Of a stretch of 40,214 nucleotides of DNA, positions 32,864 through 40,191 are shown piece by piece. Within the stretch, counting starts at the first letter, position 1. Every line of letters starts with the position of its first letter. Source of the stretch: Microbacterium testaceum (GTDB lineage: Bacteria > Actinomycetota > Actinomycetes > Actinomycetales > Microbacteriaceae); NCBI RefSeq assembly GCF_001476655.1, contig NZ_LDRT01000077.1:1-40214 (forward strand), read 5' to 3'. The notes below the pieces were generated by a model. The model did no database searches and had not been told where the DNA came from. It saw only the letters and a program-made list of their open reading frames with translations. Made by a program: the position numbers and the translations under genes.

Positions 32864-33931
32864 ATGATCGCCGTAGACTCCGTGGACCCGTCGCCCTCGA
32901 GCGGCGACTCCGCGCGCGCCGGCTGGGCGATCTCGCTCCGGGGTGTGAACCGTGCTCGCGCGGGCACGCCGGTCCTGTGCGACATCGATCTCGAGATCGA
33001 TCCGGGCCTCATCGTCGCCTTCGTCGGCCCTCCCGGCTGCGGAGCGTCGACGCTTCTGCGCGCGGTGACCGGTGCCGAACGACCGGACACCGGCGTCGTC
33101 ACCGTCGACGGTCGATCCGGGATCGCGTCACCTCGCGTCCCCGAGGTACGTGACCGCACCCCTGTCGCGCGTTTCGGCCGCGTCCTCACCTCGATCGCCG
33201 CCGCCGCGCGGCGCGCGGGACGACCGGATGCCGACGCCGAGGCGGGTCGGCTGACTCAGGTCGTCGGTCTCGGTGCGCGGGAGAGACTCGTCCACAGGCT
33301 CGCCCACGGTGACCGGCAACGCTGGGCGCTCGCTCGAGCCCTTGCGACCCAGCCGGGGGCACTCGTCCTGGACGACCCCCTCGCAGCTCTGCCCACGATG
33401 GCGCGTGCGCAGACGCGAGACCGCGTGGTGCAAGAGCTGCGCGCCCGCCGGGTGACGACCCTGTGGTTCACCCGCGACACGGCGGAAGCAGCGGCCGTCG
33501 CCGATCGGCTGATCGTCATGGACCAGGGCCGCGTCGTGGCCGACGGGTCTCCCGATGAGCTCTACGCGCGCGTGGATGAGGCGATGGTGGCCGAGGTGCT
33601 GGGACCGGTGAACGCCCTCCCCGGGATCGTCGAGGGCACGATCGTCGAGGTGTGGGGGCAGGAACTCCCCCTCGCCCGCCCCGCCGCAGACGGTCACTGC
33701 GAGGTCGTCGTGCGCCCCGAGAGCGTGATGATCGTCGGGTCCGAGGAGCCCGGGATGGATGCCGTGGTCGAGGCGACGACGTTCCTCGGAAGCGCGCGGC
33801 GGTCCACCGTTCGCACCGCCGACGACGTCCAGGTCGTCGTGGAGCATCCTTCCGAACAGCGGCTCGATCTTCGGGACCACGTGCGGGTGGCCCTCGCGAC
33901 CGTTCCCGCGACCATCCGTCCGATCAGCTGA
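32864..33931 (+). CDS. MalK/MsiK-like ABC subunit with degenerate ATPase motifs
   Basis: 355 residues with the layout of sugar-transport ATPases (MalK/UgpC/MsiK): nucleotide-binding domain about 24-240, then a TOBE-type regulatory domain including EVVVRPESVMIV. Nearly every catalytic element is altered: Walker A is GPPGCGAST (55-63) with Ala61 for the essential Lys; the signature is LAHGD (146-150) instead of LSGGQ; Walker B ends in Asp171 instead of Glu (LVLDDP); the D-loop Asp is Pro177; the H-loop His is Arg204 (WFTRDT); no Q-loop is evident. It can hardly hydrolyse ATP. The open frame is intact and has its own promoter, so a pseudo-enzyme with a regulatory or structural role is more likely than decay. 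Single gene. Confidence 0.85.
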   Translation: MIAVDSVDPSPSSGDSARAGWAISLRGVNRARAGTPVLCDIDLEIDPGLIVAFVGPPGCGASTLLRAVTGAERPDTGVVTVDGRSGIASPRVPEVRDRTPVARFGRVLTSIAAAARRAGRPDADAEAGRLTQVVGLGARERLVHRLAHGDRQRWALARALATQPGALVLDDPLAALPTMARAQTRDRVVQELRARRVTTLWFTRDTAEAAAVADRLIVMDQGRVVADGSPDELYARVDEAMVAEVLGPVNALPGIVEGTIVEVWGQELPLARPAADGHCEVVVRPESVMIVGSEEPGMDAVVEATTFLGSARRSTVRTADDVQVVVEHPSEQRLDLRDHVRVALATVPATIRPIS

Positions 33932-33979
33932 CCGGAGCGTTCAGCGGACGGCTGCTCCCGAGCGAGGACGCGGCGGGGG

Positions 33980-34282
33980 TCAGGCGGGGTAATCGACGCA
34001 GGCGCGCTCCGCCACGACGGAGCGCACGAAGCCGACGACTTCCTGATGAGCGGGGTGCACCTGATAGCGCTCGAGGGCTTCGGCATCCGCGAACTGGCTC
34101 ACGAGCGCCACGTCCCAGTTGGCCTGCGGGTACGCGACGTTCCGCCCGATCTCGAGGTGCTCGATCTCGTCGATGACACCGCGCAACGCCAGCAGGCGCT
34201 CCTCGATCTGCTCCGCGTGCAGCGCGCGGGTGTCGGCGTCGTCGGCGGCCAGCTTCCAGAGGACGATGTGTCGGATGCTCAC
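33980..34282 (-). CDS. Dabb-domain (stress-responsive dimeric barrel) protein
   Basis: 100 residues from GTG 34282 (VSIRHIVLWKLA), with AAGGAG 8 nt upstream and a GTGA overlap with the glutaredoxin-like gene. The Dabb ferredoxin-like fold is recognised from IRHIVLWKL at the start, EHLEIGRNVAYPQANWDVAL, FADAEALERYQVHPAHQEV and SVVAERACVDYPA at the end. Members are small dimeric proteins, some acting on aromatic polyketides; a specific function cannot be assigned. Confidence 0.88.
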   Translation of the reverse strand: MSIRHIVLWKLAADDADTRALHAEQIEERLLALRGVIDEIEHLEIGRNVAYPQANWDVALVSQFADAEALERYQVHPAHQEVVGFVRSVVAERACVDYPA

Positions 34283-34557
34283 GCGGAGGCTCCTTCGGTG
34301 TCGGCAGCCAGGAGGGTGGCGCGCAGTCGGTCGGCCGACACGCGCCAGTGCGCGTGCAGTTCGCCATCCACGAGGATGACGGGGATCTTCTCCCACCACT
34401 TGTCGTACAACACCGCGTCGTCCGCGATGGAGGCGTGGTCGATGGTGACGCGGTCCGCCACCTCGGGCGGAAGCTCGGAGACGACTGTCTCGACGATCTG
34501 CTCGGCGACCTCGCAGAGATGACAGTCGGGCTTACCGATCAGCGTGAGGGTCGTCAC
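34279..34557 (-). CDS. Glutaredoxin-family protein (DUF836-like)
   Basis: 92 residues. Thioredoxin-fold start TLTLIGKPDCHLC with the redox pair Cys12/Cys15, then an HASIADDAVLYDKWWEKIPV segment with the cis-Pro and VILVDGELHAHWRVSADRL. GTG 34557 lies 6 nt after a TAGGAT box, so probably leaderless. Forms a two-gene unit with the Dabb gene. Confidence 0.9.
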   Translation of the reverse strand: MTTLTLIGKPDCHLCEVAEQIVETVVSELPPEVADRVTIDHASIADDAVLYDKWWEKIPVILVDGELHAHWRVSADRLRATLLAADTEGASA

Positions 34558-34563
34558 GTCTTC

Positions 34564-34569
34564 ATCCTA
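34564..34569 (-). promoter_or_regulatory. -10 box (TAGGAT) of glutaredoxin-Dabb unit
   Basis: TAGGAT on the minus strand, 6 nt before GTG 34557, in the 30-bp gap to the rhodanese gene. Confidence 0.55.
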
Positions 34570-34587
34570 TGAGGATGAGCGCACAGA

Positions 34588-34881
34588 TCAGACCTCGACG
34601 TCGTAACCGGCGGCGATCCACTCGCCCGTGCCGCCCTCGACGTTCGTGGCGTCGTGGCCGCGTGCCGAGAGAGCCTCGACCACGCGCGCGGAGCGACCGC
34701 CCGCCTGGCAGATGACGTCGAACGGCTCCGCGGGAATCTCGTCGAGGTGGTCGCCGAGGGTCGACATGGGGATGTTGACGGCACCGGGGACATGGCCCGC
34801 GGCGAACTCGTGCTCCTCGCGCACGTCGATGAGCGGACGATCCCGTCCGGCGCGCAGGTCGGCGATGGTGATGGACTGCAT
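34588..34881 (-). CDS. Rhodanese-like sulfurtransferase
   Basis: 97 residues, a single rhodanese domain like GlpE or PspE. LIDVREEHEFAAGHVPGAVN is the conserved front, and the active-site loop is CQAGGRS (58-64) with catalytic Cys58 and the loop Arg. EGGTGEWIAAGYDVEV closes the domain. GGAGG sits 4 nt before ATG 34881. Acceptor unknown. The bS22 terminator hairpin lies just upstream. Confidence 0.93.
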   Translation of the reverse strand: MQSITIADLRAGRDRPLIDVREEHEFAAGHVPGAVNIPMSTLGDHLDEIPAEPFDVICQAGGRSARVVEALSARGHDATNVEGGTGEWIAAGYDVEV

Positions 34882-34914
34882 GCTTCCTCCGGAGGGTGGA
34901 CGGCGCGACGGGAT

Positions 34915-34953
34915 ACACGAAGCGCCCGTCGCAAGAGGACAGGCGCTCGGTGT
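34915..34953 (-). terminator. Hairpin downstream of bS22 gene
   Basis: ACACGAAGCGCC (34915-34926) pairs with GGCGCTCGGTGT (34942-34953) at 10 of 12 positions, 11 bp after the bS22 stop on the minus strand. Confidence 0.6.
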
Positions 34954-34963
34954 GGTGGCCGCG

Positions 34964-35062
34964 TTACTTCTTGTTGCGGCGCTGGTGACGAGTCTTGCGA
35001 AGCAGCTTGCGGTGCTTCTTCTTCGCCATGCGCTTACGGCGCTTCTTGATGACAGAACCCAC
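34964..35062 (-). CDS. Ribosomal protein bS22 (AURKAIP1/COX24 domain)
   Basis: A 32-residue, extremely basic protein translated from GTG 35062 with GAGG 6 nt upstream: it begins VGSVIKKRRKRMAKKKH and ends RHQRRNKK, nearly identical to the 33-residue mycobacterial small-subunit protein bS22, which binds 16S rRNA near the decoding region. It is too short for most gene finders. The BldC-like gene lies directly upstream, the usual actinobacterial order. A TAGACT box at 35133-35138 may give it a separate promoter with a 60-70 nt leader. Confidence 0.95.
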   Translation of the reverse strand: MGSVIKKRRKRMAKKKHRKLLRKTRHQRRNKK

Positions 35063-35144
35063 GGAAAACCTCACTAAGTCGGGGTCTGGGTGCCGATGTC
35101 GGCCCCCGGGAACAGCAGGCGTTGGAAAAAAGCCTCGGATCAGT

Positions 35145-35336
35145 CTAGCCGACGTCGGACACCGGACGTTGCACGGCCTCGGCGACCGCCGATTCGGGCA
35201 CCCGGTAGCTGCGCCCGAAGCGCACCGCGGGAAGCTCTCCGGCGTGCACGAGACGGTAGACCGTCATCTTCGAGACGCGCATGAGCTCCGCGACCTCCGC
35301 GACCGTGAGGAAGCGCATGTCGGGAAGCTCTGCCAT
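35145..35336 (-). CDS. BldC-like helix-turn-helix DNA-binding protein
   Basis: 63 residues, a single MerR-type winged helix: FLTVAEVAELMRVSKMTVYR then LVHAGELPAVRFGRSYRVPE. It resembles BldC of Streptomyces and excisionase-type HTH proteins. BldC binds direct repeats head to tail, and this gene's own leader holds two perfect direct repeats (35340-35371), which may be an autoregulatory site. AAGG-type ribosome site before ATG 35336; gene order with bS22 is conserved in actinobacteria. Confidence 0.9.
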   Translation of the reverse strand: MAELPDMRFLTVAEVAELMRVSKMTVYRLVHAGELPAVRFGRSYRVPESAVAEAVQRPVSDVG

Positions 35337-35339
35337 CGT

Positions 35340-35371
35340 TCACCCTTCGTTCCGGGTGAACTCACCCTTCG
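35340..35371. promoter_or_regulatory. Direct and inverted repeats in the BldC-like gene leader
   Basis: TCACCCTTCG occurs at 35340-35349 and 35362-35371 (22 bp apart), and GGGTGA-N2-TCACCC forms a palindrome at 35354-35367. All lie between the -10 box (35381-35386) and the start codon. Confidence 0.7.
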
Positions 35372-35380
35372 ATGCTGCAC

Positions 35381-35386
35381 ACTCTA
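35381..35386 (-). promoter_or_regulatory. -10 box (TAGAGT) of BldC-like gene
   Basis: TAGAGT on the minus strand, 44 nt before ATG 35336. Unlike most promoters here it leaves a leader of about 35-38 nt, which contains the repeats at 35340-35371. Confidence 0.55.
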
Positions 35387-35460
35387 GGGTCTGGGTGCGA
35401 CGGCTGTAAACCTATGTGGCCTCTGTGATTCGAAGATGTCGGAAACCGTCCCGAGGCTGC

Positions 35461-35856
35461 TCAGCGCCCGGGGAGTTTGCGGAACGCCGACGTGACCGAG
35501 TGCTTCACGGATGCCGCGGCCCGGCCGACGACCTCGGCGTAGTGCATCGCCGATTCGGGAAGCGCGGGCTCGTTCTCGGCATCCACCGAGAAGAACGGCA
35601 CCAGCCAGTCGTCGACCTCGTCGAGAGGAGCCACGGCCAGGCTGTAATAGCGGTGCTGCCCTTCCTCCCGCACCGTGACGAGCTGCGCTTCGCGCAGAAC
35701 CTTCAGGTGCTTCGAGACCGTGGGCTGACTCACACCCAGCGCCGACACGATCTGCGACACGCTCGTTCCGCGCTCGCCTCCGGTCGCTCGGTCCAAGAGC
35801 AGCTGCAGGATGTCGCGACGCGTTCCGTCAGCGATCACGTCGAAGATGTCCGCCAT
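35461..35856 (-). CDS. ArsR-family transcriptional regulator
   Basis: 131 residues. The winged-helix domain reads MADIFDVIADGTRRDILQLL, VSQIVSALGVSQPTVSKHLK (recognition helix) and VREEGQHRYYSLAVAPLDEV. No metal-binding Cys cluster of the ArsR/SmtB type is present, so a different signal is likely. ATG 35856 lies 6 nt after TAACCT, a leaderless-type start. Divergent from ktrB, which it may or may not control. Confidence 0.92.
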   Translation of the reverse strand: MADIFDVIADGTRRDILQLLLDRATGGERGTSVSQIVSALGVSQPTVSKHLKVLREAQLVTVREEGQHRYYSLAVAPLDEVDDWLVPFFSVDAENEPALPESAMHYAEVVGRAAASVKHSVTSAFRKLPGR

Positions 35857-35862
35857 GGCATT

Positions 35863-35868
35863 AGGTTA
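35863..35868 (-). promoter_or_regulatory. -10 box (TAACCT) of arsR-type gene
   Basis: TAACCT on the minus strand, 6 nt before ATG 35856. Confidence 0.5.
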
Positions 35869-35924
35869 GCCGCGCCCTCGCCCGAGTACCATGATTCGGG
35901 TTCGGGCACCGAAGGGAGCGGCGC

Positions 35925-37367
35925 ATGGCAGCGACGCCGAGCGAGGTGCGGCTCTCCGTGCGCGCCCGACGCATGGCGGCGGAGGCATGGGACCGGCTGC
36001 GGAATCTGACGACGGCATCCCCCGCTCGATTCGCGGTCCTGGTGTTCGTCGCGCTCATCCTGCTCTTCACGGCGCTCTTCTCCCTCCCGCAGGCGTCGGC
36101 GACGGGTCAACGCACCCCATTCGCGGACGCGCTCTTCACCGCCGTCTCGACGATCTGCGTCACGGGCCTGTCGACGGTCAACATGTATACGCACTGGTCT
36201 CCGCTCGGCCACGTCATCACGTACATCGGTGTCAACGTGGGAGCGCTCGGCGTCCTGACCCTCGCATCGATCCTGGGGCTGGTGATCTCTAAGCGCCTGG
36301 GTCTGCGGGCCAAGCTGATCGCCGCGGGCGACAGCAACCCCCTGCGCGCGCACGGTGGCCCCGTCAACGAGGGGCAGACCGTCCGTCTCGGCGAGGTCGG
36401 CCAGCTGCTGCGCACGGTCGCGCTGTCGACCCTTGTGATCGAGGCCGGTCTCACCGTGCTCATCTACCCCTCGCTCGTGGTCGGCGGGATCGACCCCCTG
36501 GTCGCCCTGTGGGAGGCGCCCTACTACGCGGCGATGGCCTTCACCAACACAGGGTTCGTGCCGAATGCGGACGGCCTGACGCCGTTCGCCCGGGACTACT
36601 TCCTTCTGACGGTGCTCATGCTCGGGGTCTTCCTCGGCTCGATCGGCTTCCCCGTCATCTTCACACTGTGGCGGCACTACTGGCGGTTCCGCCAGTGGTC
36701 GCTGCACGCGAAGCTGACGATCATCACGACGGTGATCCTGTTCTTCGCGGGAGCCGGCGTCATTCTCCTGCTGGAATACGACAACCCGCTGACCTTCGGG
36801 AGCATGGACGCCTGGGACACGACGTTCCAAGCGTTCTTCCTGTCCGCCATGACCCGGTCCGGCGGGTTCTCGGTCATCGACATCGGCGACCTCAACGGGG
36901 CGACCCTGATCGTCGGGTCGATGCTCATGTTCGTGGGCGGGGGCTCGGCATCCACCGCCGGAGGCATCAAGGTCACGACGCTCGCCGTCCTCGCCCTCGC
37001 CGTGTTCTCCGAGGCGAAGGGGCGCCCCTCGGTGCAGGCGTTCGGTCGACGCATCCCCAGCGACGTGCAGCGCGTCGCCCTCTCCGTGGTGGCGTGGGGC
37101 GCGACGATCGTCGCGATCTCGACGGTGACCATCAGCCGGATCACCGACGCGCCGATCGAGCACGTCCTCTTCGACGTGATCTCGGGCTTCGCCACCGTCG
37201 GACTGTCCACCGGTCTCACCGCGGAGCTCCCCGACCCGGCCGTCTACGTCCTCGCCGCGACCATGTTCATGGGACGCATTGGTACTGTGACACTCGCCGC
37301 CGCGGTCGCGGCCTCGTCACGATCGCAGCTGTACGCGCTGCCCGTCGAAAGGCCCATCGTTGGTTGA
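35925..37367 (+). CDS. ktrB: KtrB, potassium uptake membrane subunit (TrkH family)
   Basis: 480 residues. Four TM-pore-TM repeats, each with a selectivity-filter Gly: STICVTGLSTVN, AFTNTGFVPNADG, AMTRSGGFSVIDIGD, and FATVGLSTGLTAE. The gating-loop region GGGSASTAGGIKVTT in the third repeat is clear. Length fits KtrB or short TrkH proteins. The N-terminal 35 residues are a basic cytoplasmic tail. AGGGAG precedes ATG 35925. Coupled to ktrA by an 8-nt overlap. Confidence 0.95.
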   Translation: MAATPSEVRLSVRARRMAAEAWDRLRNLTTASPARFAVLVFVALILLFTALFSLPQASATGQRTPFADALFTAVSTICVTGLSTVNMYTHWSPLGHVITYIGVNVGALGVLTLASILGLVISKRLGLRAKLIAAGDSNPLRAHGGPVNEGQTVRLGEVGQLLRTVALSTLVIEAGLTVLIYPSLVVGGIDPLVALWEAPYYAAMAFTNTGFVPNADGLTPFARDYFLLTVLMLGVFLGSIGFPVIFTLWRHYWRFRQWSLHAKLTIITTVILFFAGAGVILLLEYDNPLTFGSMDAWDTTFQAFFLSAMTRSGGFSVIDIGDLNGATLIVGSMLMFVGGGSASTAGGIKVTTLAVLALAVFSEAKGRPSVQAFGRRIPSDVQRVALSVVAWGATIVAISTVTISRITDAPIEHVLFDVISGFATVGLSTGLTAELPDPAVYVLAATMFMGRIGTVTLAAAVAASSRSQLYALPVERPIVG

Positions 37368-38031
37368 ACGCATTCGCAGTGACGCCCCGGTCCTGGTGAT
37401 CGGTCTCGGTCGATTCGGCGCCGCGTGCGCCGGAGAACTCGACCGACTCGATCGCGAGGTCCTCGCCGTCGACGGCAACCTCGAACTCGTGCAGAAATGG
37501 TCCGAGCGCGTGACCCACGCGGTGCAGGCCGACGCGCGCAACATCGATGCACTGCGACAGATCGGCGCGCAGGACTTCCAGGTGGCGGTCGTCGCGGTGG
37601 GCTCGCTCATCGAGGCATCCGTGCTCATCACCGCGAACCTCGTCGACCTCAAGGTCCCGCAGATCTGGGCCAAGGCCGTCTCGCAGTCGCACGGCAAGAT
37701 CCTCGCCCGTGTCGGCGCCAACCACGTCATCTACCCCGAAGCCGAGGCCGGCGAACGCGTCGCCCACCTCGTCAGCGGACGCATGCTCGACTTCATCCGG
37801 TTCGACGACGACTTCGTCCTCGCGAAGATGTACCCGCCGAAGCTCATCCGCGGCGTGGGCCTGAACCAGTCGGGCGTGCGCACGAAGTACAACGTGACGG
37901 TCGTCGGTGTGAAGAGCCCGGGCCGGCCGTTCCGCTACGCGGAGGCCGACACGGTCGTGACCAACCACGACCTCGTGATCGTGTCGGGCACGAACTCCGA
38001 CATCGAGCGCTTCGCCGCCCTCGACCGCTGA
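37360..38031 (+). CDS. ktrA: KtrA, regulatory RCK subunit of potassium uptake (TrkA family)
   Basis: 223 residues. Starts with a rare TTG at 37360, inside the end of ktrB (8-nt overlap) and preceded by AAAGG. The RCK-N domain has the nucleotide-binding VLVIGLGRFG (11-20) and the acidic Asp38 that closes strand 2; ARVGANHVIYPEAEAGERVA connects to the RCK-C domain (about 140-220), which ends LVIVSGTNSDIERFA. It binds ATP/ADP and c-di-AMP in known systems and gates KtrB. Confidence 0.95.
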   Translation: MVERIRSDAPVLVIGLGRFGAACAGELDRLDREVLAVDGNLELVQKWSERVTHAVQADARNIDALRQIGAQDFQVAVVAVGSLIEASVLITANLVDLKVPQIWAKAVSQSHGKILARVGANHVIYPEAEAGERVAHLVSGRMLDFIRFDDDFVLAKMYPPKLIRGVGLNQSGVRTKYNVTVVGVKSPGRPFRYAEADTVVTNHDLVIVSGTNSDIERFAALDR

Positions 38032-38049
38032 CCCTCAGGCCTCGCTCTC

Positions 38050-38076
38050 CGCGCGCAGAAACACGTACTGCGCGCG
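38050..38076. terminator. Bidirectional terminator hairpin between ktrA and proC
   Basis: CGCGCGCAG (38050-38058) pairs perfectly with CTGCGCGCG (38068-38076) around a 9-nt loop, in the 75-bp gap between convergent genes. Confidence 0.65.
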
Positions 38077-38106
38077 TTCCTGCGCGCGAACGGCGTTCGT
38101 GGAACG

Positions 38107-38952
38107 TCAGTTGCCGGCGGCCAGCTCTTTCGCGCGAGCGAGAGCGGCCTCGGCCGCCGAGGTGAAGGTGTCTGCGAGACGCGCGTCCTGCAGCACCGCG
38201 ACAGCCCGTTCGGTGGTGCCCTTGGGGCTCGTCACCCGACGGCGGAGCTCGGCCGGATCCACGTCGGAGGCCGCCATCAGCGCCGTCGCCCCCGTGAAAG
38301 TCTCCTCCGCGAGCAGACGGGCCTGCGCGTCGTCGAACCCCATCCGCACGGCGGCCTTCGTGAACTCCTCGACGAGCAGGAAGACATAGGCGGGGCCCGA
38401 GCCCGAGATCGTCGACAGCGCGTCGATCTGCGCCTCGGGGACCTCGAGCACGACGCCGACCGTCTCGAACAGCGCGCGGACCACGGCGACGTCGTCGGCG
38501 GATGCCGCGGCCCCGGCGGCGAGACCGGTGACCCCCTTGCCCACGAGGGAGGGGGTGTTCGGCATCGAGCGCAGGGTCGCCACGCCGTCGCCGAGGTGCT
38601 TCGCGAACGTATCGAGGGTCACTCCGGCGGCGAGGCTCACCACGACGGCGCCCGGACGCAGGTGCGGCGCGATCTCGTCGAGCAGGTCGGGCACCATGGC
38701 CGGCTTCACCCCGATCAGGACGATCTCCGCGGATGCCGCGGCCGCGGTGTTGCCGTCGGGAGCCGCCTCCAGCGCGATGCTCGTCACGCCCTCGAGGTCG
38801 GCGAGCTCGGCGGCCTTCGCGATCGAGCGGTTCGTGGCGGTGACACCGCCGCCGGTGAGGCCTGCCGCGACGAGTCCGCGCAGGATCGCTCCTCCCATGG
38901 AACCGGCACCGAGGATGGCGATCGGGGGCAGCGAGGTCGTGGCATCCGTCAT
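38107..38952 (-). CDS. proC: ProC, pyrroline-5-carboxylate reductase
   Basis: 281 residues. Last step of proline synthesis, reducing pyrroline-5-carboxylate with NAD(P)H. Rossmann start IAILGAGSMGGAILRGL (11-27), ATNRSIAKAAEL, LIGVKPAMVPDLL, and the C-terminal signature STISGSGPAYVFLLVEEF with VTSPKGTTERAV. ATG 38952 is 7 nt after a TACACT box. Confidence 0.97.
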   Translation of the reverse strand: MTDATTSLPPIAILGAGSMGGAILRGLVAAGLTGGGVTATNRSIAKAAELADLEGVTSIALEAAPDGNTAAAASAEIVLIGVKPAMVPDLLDEIAPHLRPGAVVVSLAAGVTLDTFAKHLGDGVATLRSMPNTPSLVGKGVTGLAAGAAASADDVAVVRALFETVGVVLEVPEAQIDALSTISGSGPAYVFLLVEEFTKAAVRMGFDDAQARLLAEETFTGATALMAASDVDPAELRRRVTSPKGTTERAVAVLQDARLADTFTSAAEAALARAKELAAGN

Positions 38953-38959
38953 GTCACCC

Positions 38960-38965
38960 AGTGTA
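38960..38965 (-). promoter_or_regulatory. -10 box (TACACT) of proC
   Basis: TACACT on the minus strand, 7 nt before ATG 38952; leaderless-type spacing. Confidence 0.5.
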
Positions 38966-39022
38966 CGAAGCGCACCGATCGCGTGCGGGGCAACCCTGAG
39001 TGCGACCGAAAGGGGCGCGCGT

Positions 39023-39028
39023 TAGAGT
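39023..39028 (+). promoter_or_regulatory. -10 box (TAGAGT) of alpha/beta hydrolase gene
   Basis: TAGAGT lies 50 nt before ATG 39079; a short hairpin (CGCGGG/CCCGCG) and a GGAGG ribosome site follow, so this gene has a normal leader. Confidence 0.45.
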
Positions 39029-39078
39029 CGGATCGCGGGCGTACCGGGGCACCCGCGAGCGACACGGAGGACCCTCTC

Positions 39079-40191
39079 ATGACTCTCTTCGACGGCATCA
39101 CCGCGCGTCTCATCGACACCGATCGCCTGAGCGTAAACGTGCTCGAACGGGTCGGCGACGATCCGGCCACGGCACCCGAGCACACGGTCGTCTTCGTGCA
39201 CGGGAACGTGTCCTCGTCACTGTTCTGGCAGGAGATCATGCAGGACCTGCCGAGCGATCTGCGGGTCCTCGCGATCGACCTTCGCGGCTTCGGCGGCACC
39301 GAGCACATGCCGGTGGACGCCACGCGCGGCGTCCGCGACTTCAGCGACGACATCCACGCGACCCTCGAGGTCCTCGGCATCCCCTCCGCCCACCTCGTCG
39401 GATGGTCCCTGGGCGGCGGCGTCGTGCTGCAGTACGCCCTCGATCACCCCGTTCTCTCGCTCACGCTGCAGTCCCCCGTCTCGCCGTTCGGCTTCGGCGG
39501 CACGCGGCGCGACGGCTCGCGGCTCACCGACGACGACGCCGGCACGGGGGCAGGCGGGGCCAACCCCGACTTCGTCCAGCGCCTGACCGACCGCGACACG
39601 ACCGACGATGCCCCCACCTCCCCGCGCTCGGTCTTCCGGTCGGGGTACGTCGCCGCGGGCTACACGAGCGAGAACGAAGACGTGTGGGTCGAGTCGATGC
39701 TGTCGACCTCGACCGCGGGCGGCAATTACCCCGGCGACGCGGCCGCGAGCCCGAACTGGCCGGGTTTCGCGCCGGGAACGAGCGGCGTCCTCAACACCTT
39801 GGCGCCGAAGTACTTCGACGTCTCGGGGATCGTCGATCTCGCCGAGAAGCCTCCGATCCTGTGGATCTACGGAACGGCGGACGCCATCGTCTCGGACGCG
39901 TCCTTCTACGACCTCAACCACCTCGGTGCGCTCGGCGTGATCCCGGACTGGCCCGGCGAAGACGTCGCTCCCGCCCAGCCGATGGTGTCGCAGACCCGCG
40001 ACGTGCTCTCGGCATACGTCGAGGCGGGCGGCGAGGTGACCGAGCTGCCGGTGGAGGGGGCCGGTCACGCGGCGCACCTCGAGCGTCCCGCGGTGTTCCG
40101 GCGGGCCCTGCTCACCCACATCGGGTACGTCGGACGCCCGGCGGATCCCGCGCCCCCCACCGAGGCGATCATCCTGCGTTCCGCCGACTGA
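39079..40191 (+). CDS. Alpha/beta-fold hydrolase
   Basis: 370 residues from ATG 39079, with GGAGG 8 nt upstream. Oxyanion segment VVFVHGNVSS (38-47), AIDLRGFGGTE, nucleophile elbow LVGWSLGGG with Ser110, acid in IYGTADAIVSD, and the catalytic His in GAGHAAHLERP near the end. The stretch between about 130 and 260 is a large cap (TRRDGSRLTDDDAGTGAGG, STSTAGGNYPGDAAASPN), longer than in simple esterases, which gives the protein its extra length. Ester, epoxide or C-C substrates are all possible. Confidence 0.9.
   Translation: MTLFDGITARLIDTDRLSVNVLERVGDDPATAPEHTVVFVHGNVSSSLFWQEIMQDLPSDLRVLAIDLRGFGGTEHMPVDATRGVRDFSDDIHATLEVLGIPSAHLVGWSLGGGVVLQYALDHPVLSLTLQSPVSPFGFGGTRRDGSRLTDDDAGTGAGGANPDFVQRLTDRDTTDDAPTSPRSVFRSGYVAAGYTSENEDVWVESMLSTSTAGGNYPGDAAASPNWPGFAPGTSGVLNTLAPKYFDVSGIVDLAEKPPILWIYGTADAIVSDASFYDLNHLGALGVIPDWPGEDVAPAQPMVSQTRDVLSAYVEAGGEVTELPVEGAGHAAHLERPAVFRRALLTHIGYVGRPADPAPPTEAIILRSAD

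Noticed and set aside
33932..33979. Terminator between the pseudo-ATPase and Dabb genes
   Set aside because: Only a 5-bp GGAGC/GCTCC pairing with a long loop, too weak to call.
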